Below are positions 34,180 to 44,281 of a DNA stretch of 64,000 bases, piece after piece. The first letter of the stretch is position 1; every line of letters starts with the position of its first letter. The position numbers and the translations under genes were made by a program. Origin of the DNA: Takakia lepidozioides. Taxonomy: Eukaryota; Streptophyta; Takakiopsida; Takakiales; Takakiaceae. The stretch is from assembly GCA_030704615.1 (NCBI GenBank), contig CM060731.1, forward strand, positions 83,618,756 through 83,682,755, given 5' to 3'. Below the pieces are notes generated by a model. The model was not told the DNA's origin and searched no databases. It saw only the letters and a program-made list of their open reading frames with translations.

Positions 34180-35746
34180 TGAGGATGCTATGTGAGGCAG
34201 GGCAACTAAAAGAGGCTCTTCAGAATTGAAGCCAAGGAAGCATTTCAGCAGATTCAGATACTTATGTTTGTCTCTTGCATGACTGCATCAAGATGAAAAG
34301 CCTGGAATCCGGAAAGCAGGTGCACACTCATATCATCCAGAGTGGATTCAAGCCAACCGTTTCCTACACAACACCCTTGTAAACATGTATGTTAAGTGTG
34401 GGAGCCTGTGGATGCACACAAAGTGTTCCATAAAATGCCTGAACGCAGTTTGATCACGTGGAACATTATGATGGCAGGATTTAACAAGCATGTGTGTGGT
34501 AAGAATGCCTTGGAGACATATGAGCAAATGATAGGGGAAGGTCTGAAGCCCAACCTTTCGTTTGTGTTTGCAATGCATGTGCGAGCCTGGGAGTGCTGGA
34601 AAAGGGCAAAGAGTTCCTTGTGACATAATCAAAGCGGGAACCGTACCAGATGTTATTCTGAGCACTAGCCTGGTGGACATCCTGGAATGCGATGATTGCA
34701 GGATACGCCCAGCATGGTTGTGGGATGGAGGCTTTGCAGATATACGAGCAGATGAGGGGGGAATAGGTGAGGCCAAACCGTGTTATGTTCATTTGTGTTT
34801 GCAATGCGTGCGCAAGCCTGGCAGCCCTGGAAAAGGGCAAAGAGGTCCATGGAGACATCATCAAAGAAGGAATTGTACCAGATGTCATTCTGAATATTGC
34901 CCTGGTGGACATGTATGCCAAATGCGGCAGCATTGAGGATGCCAAGGTATTATTCAACAATATGGCTGAACGAAGTGTGATTTCCTGGAGCGTAATGATC
35001 TCAGGATACGACCAGCATGGTTGTCATAGAGCGGCACTGCAACTATTTGAAGGAATGCAAAGGGAAGGCTTGATGCCGGATAGTATCACCTTCATATGTG
35101 TTCTCTCTGCCTGCAGCCATGTTGGCCTACTGGATGTAGGAAAACGCTACTTTGATTGCCTGAGTCAAAGTAGATGCTATGGTGTGGAAGGCCTTGCTTG
35201 GTGCCTGCAGAATCCATGGCACTGTGGAGATGGCTGAACCTGAGGCAACCTCTATTCTCAAGTGGATGAACAGGATGTTGCGATTTATGTGTTGCTATCA
35301 AACATCTATGCTGCAGCTGGCAGGTGGGATGATACTGCAAAGATGTGAAAAATGATGGAAGTCGGAGGGGTTAGAAGGGAGCCAGGTCGCTGATGCATTG
35401 AGGTTGGCAACAGGGTGCACACCTTTCTTGTCGATGACAAATTGCATCCCCAAATTGGGGAAATCCATGCTGAGCTGAGCAGATGAAGGAGGCAGGGTAC
35501 GATGTGGCGGAGGTGCAAAAGGAATTTTCTCTCTGCCACCACAATGAGAAGCTGGCCATTGGTTTTGGGCTGATCAGCACGGCCCTTGGGACGCGTCTCC
35601 ATCTGATCAAGAATCTTCGCCCGGTGTGTGGTGACTGCCACAGCCATCAAGTTCATGTCTCAAAGATTGTTGGCCGAGCAATTGTATGGGATGCCAACCA
35701 CTTTCACCACTTCGAAGATGGTGTTTGTTCTTATGGGGACTACTAG
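34180..35746 (+). pseudogene. PPR-DYW editing-factor pseudogene
   Basis: Degenerate PLS-type PPR motifs run from about 34180 (SLESGKQVHTHIIQSGF) through 34767-35150 (ALEKGKEVHGDIIKEGIVP, LVDMYAKCGSIEDAK, SVISWSVMISGYDQHG), then E/E+ remnants (YVLLSNIYAAAGRWDDT in a shifted frame near 35280). A DYW domain ends it: [28 protein letters not shown] and [17 protein letters not shown] domains are cytidine deaminases for organelle RNA editing; the HxE and CxxCH zinc ligands are still visible. Many frameshifts, an internal deletion near 35165, and the final Trp codon read as TAG (35744-35746) show it is dead. It lies inside an inverted-repeat-bounded unit. Confidence 0.85.
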
Positions 35747-36961
35747 TGAAACTATTTTTTTCTGGAAAGGTGCAAGCTGTGTATTGCTTCATGACGTGCG
35801 TATCTACTTCGTTTATCCACCATTTTGATCCTGAAATACTGGCTATGATGCACTGTGGAAAGTCAGCCCATGATTGCTCCTGACTGGAGCAGATAACTAG
35901 TGAAGGGGGACTCCTGACTGACACTGGTGATAGGGATAGGAAATGAGAGTGTTGTTCTGATTGTCGTGTGGATGGTGGGGCTTCTTCAAAGTTTGAAGAT
36001 GAAAGAGACTACAATTTTGAATGAGCATGATTCTTTTGAGCTTCCGTATGCATGAGTTTTTCAAAATTGGACATGTTTGTGCGTTTCCCATGGTACTGCT
36101 TGAAAGAGAGCCCTTGACTCTAATGAATGTTGCCAAAGCTAGCGTGTATCTCACCAAGATCTAATCCCATAGTAGTCAAGTTAGTTTGTATTGGGGTATT
36201 ATGTTATTGCTTGATTCTTCATGAATCGGATTCGCAAGACTCCCTCACCATCACATCAGTTAAACCATGTCAGTTACTTCCATCTATTTTTTTGTGCATA
36301 CGTTTGACTCCCATTGCTTGGTCATGAGGCACTCAGCAGGCAAGCCTTCCCCAGTTCTCCAAAACAAATGACTTGTGTCTCTGACAAATGTCTGTGTGTT
36401 CCAACAGTCCAACTTTTACTTGGCTATACTGCAGCTCCGCAAAATGAGAATGGACTCACATCACCCGTCAACCCAGTGGAGCACATGAACTCCTTGTTGA
36501 ATCTTGATGCAAATAAAGGTTTATGTACTCACACAGATTGATATCAGAAAGATTCCAATATCAAAGTCTGTGTTGCAAATGTGAATCTTTGCCCTTCACT
36601 GCCTTGGAGAAGCTCCACATAAACAGGACCACTATGCACAGTGCCACACATTCTCCTCTAACGATAAATGAGAAAATTCGTGTGTGAATTCCCGTGTGAA
36701 AATCCCTTGCAGAACATATGAGGAAGCAGCTCGAAAGTGTTCCTGGCCATTTGTATCGTCGTTGCTCCTTTGGCTATGGCGTAAAGGAAGGAGGCGAGGG
36801 AAAATGACGAGAGGGAGTTGGGCAGGGGCAGACGAACTCGTGTTTTAAACTAACATTATGCACTAAAACATGTTAAGCTAAAACTTCGGTACGACAATGA
36901 TTGTGTTAGTTGGAGCTCTTGTTACGTAAACAGCTCTGCTAAGCCGTTAGCAGGTGTTCTA
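35747..36961. other. 3' part of the Harbinger-like unit, no gene seen
   Basis: No supported ORF. Short palindromic words with GCTAAC/GTTAGC increase toward the right terminal repeat, as is usual for subterminal regions. Confidence 0.35.
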
Positions 36962-36991
36962 CGCTAGCAACCCCATGCGGCCGGGGCCTAA

Positions 36992-37859
36992 GCCTGCTCT
37001 TTATTTGCCATCCTCATCAATGTTTATGGAACATTTGACCAAAGTTTAATGTAATAAAATCAATATATGAGACAGCCCTTTTTTTTTATTTCTGAAGTTT
37101 CACGGACATGGCCACAGTCAGCAGGCTCCTTGGAACTGAACTGGCGATTATATTCAAAATTTTGGTGCAACGGCTGGCAACAATACTTAAATTCAGGTTG
37201 AGTTTTGGCGAAGTGTGAAACCAAATAAAAATTTGTGATGGCGACACTCTGATTTTTAGGATACAAATTTTGTGGCTCCAATATTGGAATATGAAAAAAA
37301 AAAAAAAAAAAAGGTCTGAACTGAACGCTACTTGCACAATGACCAAGGCAGCAGCCCATAGAATAAATGCTAAGACGAGCTGGGCGGTACATGTACGCGC
37401 TACATGGAAACTTAGACAGGCATCGTAGTGCAGACTCTGCAATATCTAGTGGTGTACCTGTATAGATCTGGCTATAGTTACAAAATTGAGATCCAAAAAT
37501 GAAGGCGCCAAGCCTATATGATAATGAAATGTTTTGGCTCCGTCTCCCTATGTACAGAGTTGTAGCTGGCTCCAACAAAGTATTTTCATCCCATATTTTT
37601 ATATAACTATATCAATTCCATATTTTGTTTGTAGCTTTTTGGCTATTTTTCGCCTAAAAAAAAGGGGCTGATATGAGGCGAGGTAGTTAGTTTGTTAGTT
37701 TGTATGTTTTGTTTTGCTTTGTTTTGTTTTGTTTTGTAGCGTTGAGATGTCCCAAACCGCGGGCCCAACCATGGTGCTTGGTACGGTTGGAAAGCCTTCC
37801 ATGAGGAGGGGTGCACCGGCTTGGTCTCATGATTTTTGGACCTGCGGTGTGGGAGATGT
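36992..37859. other. Intergenic, with A19 tract and TTTTG repeat
   Basis: A run of 19 A lies at 37294-37312. A (TTTTG)n-like simple repeat spans about 37690-37737. No gene or element could be assigned. Confidence 0.4.
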
Positions 37860-38820
37860 CAAATTTCAAGTACTTTTGGTCGCTGGAAATTCGCAAAAAA
37901 TAGCAAAGTGGGCTTTCCTCGAACAATGCTTGGAGCCTCGACAGGAGATATATCAGTAATGAATGGATATATTAATACTCAATAAATTCATGGAATAAAA
38001 TAAATTGGGCCTTGACATGGGAGTACTTGGATACATACGAGATTGCTTTTGGGCTCAGATGACACTAAACACTTGGGCCTCTATATGGGAGATGCACTTG
38101 GATACATGAATAGAAGATTGCACTTGGGCTTAGATGGGCCTCGACATAGGAGACGCACTTGGATACATAGGAAATTGCACTTGGTCTTAGATTTCAATTT
38201 TTCACACTTGGGCCAACGGCATAGGCTACACTAGAGGTCGCACTTGGGCCTCGACATAGGAGACATAGGAGACGCACTGGGATACATAGGAAATTGCACT
38301 TGGTCTTAGATTTCAGTTCTTCAACACTTTGGTCACTGGAAATCCGTGAAAAATAGCAAAGTGGGCTTTCTTGGAACAATGACCCAAACTACAAGGTCTC
38401 TGGATACATAGGGGATTGCACTTGGACTTAAATGACACTGAAAACTTGGGCCAATGGCATAGGCTACCCTAGAGGTCGCACTTGGGCCTCGACATAGGAG
38501 ACGCACTAGGATACATAGAAAATCTTACACTTGGACTTAGATGACAATGGACACTTGGGCCAACGGCACAGGCTACCCTAGAGGTCGCATTTGGGCCTCG
38601 ACATAGGAGACGCACTTGGACACATAGGGGATTGCACTTGGACTTAGATGACATTGGACACTTGGGCCAACGGCACAGGCTACTATATTCTTTGTACCTA
38701 AGCAAACATCCAACTTCATTTTAGTATATCAATTTCACACATGGCCTCGACATAGGAGACGCACTTGGACTTAGATGACGCTGGACACTTCGGCCAACGG
38801 CACAAGCTACCCTAGTTCAT
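37860..38820. repeat. Degenerate ~110-bp tandem repeat
   Basis: GGCCTCGACATAGGAGACGC recurs in exact or near-exact form near 38139, 38250, 38486, 38595 and 38742, alternating with GATTGCACTTGG.CTTAGAT and ACTTGGGCCAACGGCA. Spacing is mostly 109-111 bp. A second shared block, CGCAAAAAATAGCAAAGTGG, appears at about 37893 and 38347. Nothing suggests coding. Confidence 0.75.
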
Positions 38821-39899
38821 CTAACGGAATAATAGATTGCGACATTCATCCACACATGGAACACCCAAAAAACCAAAAGCATTTGAGCTCCTGCCCAAGG
38901 ATAATGCAATAAGGTTAGAAAGGCCAATGTCCCATTTCTTTTCTTTTTTAAACGGTTGATGCATTGACAGGGCCGAAAAAATATAGAGAATGACACAATT
39001 CCACTAACTAAAATTGTCGGTACCGCAGTTGATCGTCTGATTACTAGTAAGGTTTTTTTTTTAAACAAAATTAAGGTTTGATTTAAATTAAAGAATTGGG
39101 ACAGCAGCCCTTTTAAATCATAGGGGATTTGAAGCCAGATTCTAGCCTCCACTAATGATTTCGTTCCTCGATAGTGGTAGCAATTCTAGGGGTAAGAAGC
39201 AAGGTAAAGCATGCCTGCTCAGGTAAGGGAACAAATCGTAGAGGACTTGGGATATTCTTCAAATGATTCTTCTGACTACATTGTATGCCCACAATCACAG
39301 ATCATACATCCACACAAGTACATCCAACTTGAACACCAAAATCAACACGTCTGGGCTTCAGTGCCCTTGCTTAAATAACCACACTATCCCTAAGCAACTT
39401 AGCCAGATGGCAGTCATTCGTTGGCTTTTCATATTTCTACCCTGGTGTCGTGACAGATAAGCTGTCAACAAGACATTTGCTTAATATAATACTAACGGTT
39501 AATATAAGACAAGATTACAGGCTCATCACTGACACATCCATTGTAATAGCAGTTGTCTTCATCCCAACAGTACTCTGCCATTCATTCATTCATGGGGAAT
39601 AAAGTCTAGTGAGGAATCTGGCCCTTCACACATGTGAAGCCAGCCGCCGCCCTTGCAAGCGAGCTGCTGCAAAAGATGTCCAAAGGTAAGCCTCAAGCAA
39701 GTGGGATTAAAAAACCAGGACAAGGAAAACCTTGTTCTGCAAGGTGAGCAAAGGACAAAACCTGGTCGCTGGAAAAACCCCAAATGCTTGGTGAATTGAG
39801 GCTAGCAAATAATACTACATCCAACAGGTGATCACCAATCCAATCAAAACCAGTCCAATCAATTGTCACCAATAGTTCTTAAAGATCTAAATCAGCAGG
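38821..39899. other. No gene seen
   Basis: AT-rich sequence with short frames only. The right part (from about 39800) probably belongs to the 3' end of the inverted element-2-type fragment that follows. Confidence 0.35.
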
Positions 39900-40204
39900 G
39901 GCCTCTGTATCACGTCGTTTACGAGGGGTAAGGACCACTTGTCGGTTTTCAACATTCAAGCACATAAGACCAAACTGCAGAACGAGCTGAGATACATGAA
40001 CAGCGTCTAGGAGTTCAGGGGTGGAAACATGTTGGGGCGGCAAACGATATTGTCGCTAGGAAGGATCTTAGCAATCAGATACGGTACTCCATCAATGCGA
40101 AGCTTGGCCTTGGAAACTTGCTTGTCAGGTTGAAGGTGAACAGAAACAGTCTGACCCAGGGAAAAGCTCTTAGAATACACCACCTTGCGGTTGTAATGCT
40201 TGGC
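39900..40204 (-). pseudogene. Integrase C-terminal fragment of an element-2-type gypsy retrotransposon
   Basis: Minus-strand reading gives AKHYNRKVVYSKSFSLGQTV and LQPDKQVSKAKLRIDGVPYL, closely matching the integrase tail at 8116-8300 on the plus strand. At 40204 it joins, head to head, a gag fragment of an element-1-type retrotransposon running the other way. This is a rearranged relic. Confidence 0.75.
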
Positions 40205-40870
40205 CTGTACATGGAAATCGAATGGAGGGCCTTCGCACGTCAAGGCGGCACCCGGTGCTTCGAAAGGAAAACCAGGTGCAGCGGCTTATGGCGGACAGAA
40301 CGCGACCTTTGATGGGGCGTGCTTTAATTGCGGGGAGCCCGGGCACATGGCCAAGAAATGCGCAAAACCCCGACAATTGAACATAACTCAGGCAACCACG
40401 GAGCTGTCCAAAGATTCCATCAGCCGCTTGGTGGAGGCGATGGTTGCCAAGACTGGCAAGGTAGGCAACTACTCTTGTGAACTTATCAGGAGACGGGAGC
40501 CTTGCGTAAAGGGAGTCAGTTAATGTTCGTGAGCGGGATAGGAACTAACGTGTCGTTGTTGGTGGACACAGGAGCATCGCACTCCTTCATGACACCGGCA
40601 ATGGCACGGAAGCTGGGGCTCCTGACAAGTGATGTGGGGGCCTCTATTGAAGTGCGTTCTGCCAAAGAAGAACCACAACTGGCAACGAGGGTGGCGTTCG
40701 ATGTTCCTCTTCAGCAGGGGAGTTAGGAGGGACGTGAGAACTTCACCATTTGCGAGATCGATGGAGTGGATCTCATTTTGGGGATGACCTTTTTGAGCAA
40801 ATCCGGAGCGGTCATAGATAGCCACAAGAGAATAGTCACGCACCGTGTGGGAATGGTGGCAAAATTTTAC
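40205..40870 (+). pseudogene. gag knuckle and protease, gypsy element 3
   Basis: CFNCGEPGHMAKKCAKPRQL is a CCHC knuckle. After a stop and frame change the retropepsin core LLVDTGASHSFMTP keeps the DTG active site that is destroyed in element 1. The following GVDLILGMTFL-type strand (40768-40795) is in another frame. Relic of the element polyprotein. Confidence 0.8.
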
Positions 40871-40872
40871 GG

Positions 40873-42288
40873 GTGTTGGAAACGCCCAACCTAGTGGGAG
40901 GGCGAATAAACTTGCTGACAACAAAGGAGTGGGCCGTGGAGGAGCCACACGAGCCCCAGTTTTTGCTTTACGTGAGACAAGTGGAAGAAGAAGTCGATAG
41001 GGAGCCGAGCCCAAATTGGATCAAGGGGATCTTGGAGAAATACCAGGATGTGATGCCGGAGGATTTACCAAGCGACTTGCCACCGCGAAGAGGAAGTGAC
41101 CACAAAATAGAGGTGGTACAGGGATCAGAGCCGCCTACCAAGACGCCCTACCGGTTGAGCCATAGGGAGTTGGTCGAGTTGAAGGCCCACCTCAAGGATG
41201 GGACACTGCGGATGTGTGTCGATTACAAGGCTCTGAATAAGGTGACTATCAGAAACCGGTACCCTTTGCCAAGGATCGACGACCTCTTCAATCGGTTGGC
41301 AGGAGCAAAGTATTTCAGCTGGATCGATTTACGCTCGGGCTACCACCAGATCCGGATAGCGGAAGAAGATGAGGAAAAGACAGCATGCAGGATAAGGTAT
41401 GGCTTGTACGAATTTTTGGTGATGCCTTTTGGGCTCACCAACCCGCCAGCAACCTTTAGCACCCTGATGAACTGCCTTTTTCAGGAGTGGTTGGATGACT
41501 TTATGATTGTGTACATCGACGACATCTTGGTGTACTCGAAAACAAAGGAAGAGCACCTGGAGCACCTCAAAAGGGTGTTCCAGAAATTGCGGGAAGGGAA
41601 GCTGTATGCCAAAATTTCAAAGTGCGAATTCGGGATGATCACGAAAATGGAGTTCCTAGGGCATGTGATTACACAGGATGGGATCAAAATGGATGACAGA
41701 AAGGTGAGGGCGATCTTGGATTGGGAACCTCCGACTTCGGTCCTGGGAGTGCGATCATTCCTAGGACTCGCCTCCTATTACCGAAAGTATGTGAGAAATT
41801 TCGCCAAGATCGCGGGGCCGCTGTCAGACCTTCTGTGTAAGTCCAAGGTATGGGTATAGAACACTTTTTGTGGCCAAGCTTTTGCCGAGTTGAAGCAGCG
41901 GATGGCGGAAGCTCCAGTCTTGAAGATCCCGGAGATCGACTGTACATTTCATATTCACACGGATGCGTTAGACTTCGCCATTGGGGGTGTGCTGATGCAG
42001 GATGGACGTCCAGTGGCTTACGAGAGTAAGAAGCTGAATGAAGTGGAGCGACGGTGGCCTACGCATGAGAAAGAAATGAAGGCAGTGGTGCATTGCCTTG
42101 AGCTTTGACGCCACTATGTTGGTTCCAACCCGGTGAAAGTATTCACGGACAATGTCACGGTGAAGTATTTTGCCACACAGCCTAAGTTGTCCCCAAAACA
42201 AATTAGGTGGCAAGACACTTTGGCAGTGTTCGATGTGGATATCCAGTACAAACCGGGACGGGACAATATGGTGGCCGATGCTCTGAGT
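40873..42288 (+). pseudogene. Reverse transcriptase and RNase H, gypsy element 3
   Basis: RT is largely open for 328 codons: [54 protein letters not shown], the catalytic [13 protein letters not shown] and [12 protein letters not shown]. The palm region PSKSPYGAP found in element 1 is missing (short in-frame deletion near 41196). TAG at 41857-41859 ends RT; RNase H follows (FHIHTDALDFAIGGVLMQ), with TGA at 42106-42108 in place of a usual Trp, then VFDVDIQYKPGRDN. Catalytic residues are mostly retained. Confidence 0.85.
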
Positions 42289-43951
42289 GCACACGTCATT
42301 CATCGTTATGGATGAACGATGGATGAACAATGGTTTAATGGGGGATGAAAGGATATTCGACGAATGGTACATAGATGAATGTCGTTTGTAGATGAATGCA
42401 AAACTAAGATGCATTTTTGAGTAGTGGTTGCTAAATCCCCCCAGCTCTAGAGTGAACTTCTGCCCACTGGTGAGGGTTGTGATTGTCCTTTCACCAGCAA
42501 TCAGAACTCGACATAGTTGCTAACACACAGTTGCAAAGAAGGTGGAGAGGCCATTTGGTGCTTCAAACTTAATTTTTTAATAACTGAAGATTCATTCCGA
42601 CAAAGAATATTCTGTGCTACTGGAGTCGGCGTCCAAAACGATGGTAGAACTGTCTATGAAGACACTAGCCCTGCTTTGCACAAAACCCTCTCTGTTCAAA
42701 AGCAAACTAGGGGGAGAAGAGAGGAGACTAAATTCCGAAGCTGCAGCCTCCGTATAACATGACAATTTAAAATCTGCTTTCGGACTTGGGAAAAATTGCG
42801 GGTTTGCAAAGAAAGGGAAGAACCGTGACGACCTTGGGCTCCTGTACACGCAAACAAACAATGTAAGTCCATATACATTCTGCTGGCCCAACTTGTGCAA
42901 GAAAGATGGAAATGGAAGGATGCGCCGTCGTGTCAGTGAAGTGCCACAACTGAACTAGCACTTACTCACATGAGAAATCGGAATCAACATCTAGAGCATC
43001 GGGCTCTTGCAGATCCTGCTCCACAACAATGTTCTCAGTCTTGGTCGAATGCGATGAACCCCCAGACAGAGGTGCGATGACTTGAGAGTAGAGATGCTCG
43101 TCCCCCTCCATCCCAAAAAAATGCCTTCCTGCATACTTGCATGCATGGAAGGAAGCCCCTGCAACAGTGCAAATGGATCCACGAAACAAAGTAAGAAGCA
43201 GAATCTGAAGGCAAAGAAGTGCACCCAAGCAATGGAATCTGATTGGGTACCAACCTGTACCCATGGACAGGTCCACCACTTTCCCACCATGCCGGCTGCA
43301 TGTCTCAATCAAAGTCTGCAAAGTCAAAGTCCCGAGCACCTCTCCATGGAATGCCACCAGTGTTTTTCAATGTCTGGGAGGAGTCCACATAGTTGTGGAT
43401 AACATCGGATTGCACAGGGTCGCATTCAGGGTCTATGTGAAGCCCCCCTTCCCAAACATCGAAATGGCCAACATGAGCAGAAGTGGTGTCTGGCCGAATT
43501 CGAGCAAGACAAATGGCCTTGAACACATGTGTCTGCAGCAGCACCAATGTTAGAAACGTTGTGAAGGGAAATTCCACGAAACAATAACACACAAAAAAGC
43601 CCAGGCGAGCACCTTCTGTCCGGGAAACTCTACATTAAATAGTGGCAGGGTGTTCACACAGGTCCAAATTTTGCGGATTTTGAACCCCGACGACTTCATG
43701 TAGCTGTGAAGCAACCGGCGGGATGCCATGTCCTCACCCTGGAAAATCAAAAGCGACCCAGCGTCAGACAGAAACTTGTTGCTGAAAGAGAAGGCCCACT
43801 GCCAGTAAAGTGGATTATGAGCATTCCAGGCTGGAGTCACATCTGTGGGAATGATATCAGGCACTGGAAGCCCATCTGGGATGTCAAGGATAACAAGATC
43901 TGTCGTGTAGGGCTGCTGCACTCCATTCACCCAACATGGTGTCCTGGTCAC
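42289..43951 (-). mobile_element. Methyltransferase-transposon copy 2, left fragment
   Basis: Contains the 3' flank (ATGGATGA-rich, 42310-42400) and the last exons of a second ParB-methyltransferase gene. Its presumed transposase partner, at 63410-64000, is separated from it by the 19-kb block of gypsy elements. The 5' exons and the N-terminal part of the transposase are missing. Confidence 0.55.
42592..43951 (-). pseudogene. Amino-methyltransferase-like C-terminal domain, copy 2
   Basis: Exons 43951-43613, 43532-43255 and 43158-42966 have the same introns and phases as exons 8-10 of copy 1, with a probable last exon ending at 42592 (DADSSSTEYSLSE). Matching motifs: LVILDIPDGLPVPD (motif IV), FLSDAGSLLIFQ, YMKSSGFKIRKIWTCVNTL, GGKVVDLSMGTG (motif I) and GRHFFGMEGDEHLY. 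An indel near 43330 breaks the frame before motif I. Divergence from copy 1 is large, yet DIPD and the exon structure are conserved, so both derive from an old family. The ParB-like part is absent. Confidence 0.7.
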
Positions 43952-44281
43952 CTGAAATGAGGACAGGCAATCGTATGAAATAGACAAATTGCAGTGGAGA
44001 CACCCGAACCAGTGATCGTTGCACCTCCCATATTAAGATGTCATTGACGACACCTTAATGCACCACCTACGCTCCCCCAACAATGCATAAAAAATGACCA
44101 GAGTATGATAGATGCGGCGGGCTCATCAGGGTGAGGAAAGAGCACAGATGGTCCCATGTAGGTGACTTCACACCCACGAAAGTGGACTTTCTTGACTCCA
44201 TCATACGGAGGAAGCTCACGTTGGCCGTTTTACGCTAGAAGTGCGGGCCCACAACCCTGGACACACACAACCGCGGTTGTG
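43952..44281. other. Unassigned 5' flank of methyltransferase copy 2
   Basis: A minus-strand stretch (44178-44060) is open (VKKVHFRGCEVTYMG) but does not clearly match exon 7 of copy 1. No other feature is visible before the gypsy element starts at 44282. Confidence 0.3.

Larger units (their letters stand above)
33551..36988. mobile_element. Harbinger-like non-autonomous element enclosing a PPR-DYW pseudogene
   Basis: 27-bp imperfect terminal inverted repeats: left 33551-33577 begins GACCCCGGTCGCA, right 36962-36988 reads GGCCCCGGCCGCA on the minus strand; 21 of 27 positions match. Both ends are flanked by TAA (33548-33550; 36989-36991), the target duplication of PIF/Harbinger elements. No transposase is seen inside; the cargo is a PPR-DYW gene copy. 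The chance of such a match being accidental is not negligible, so a second copy is needed to confirm. Confidence 0.5.
40205..42288 (+). mobile_element. Truncated Ty3/gypsy element 3 (element-1 family)
   Basis: Plus-strand order gag zinc knuckle, protease, RT, RNase H. The first bases align with the inside of element 1 gag (complement of about 1090-1040), so it is 5'-truncated. It ends within the RNase H/connection region at VADALS, where the ATGGATGA-rich flank of methyltransferase copy 2 begins. No LTR present. Confidence 0.8.
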
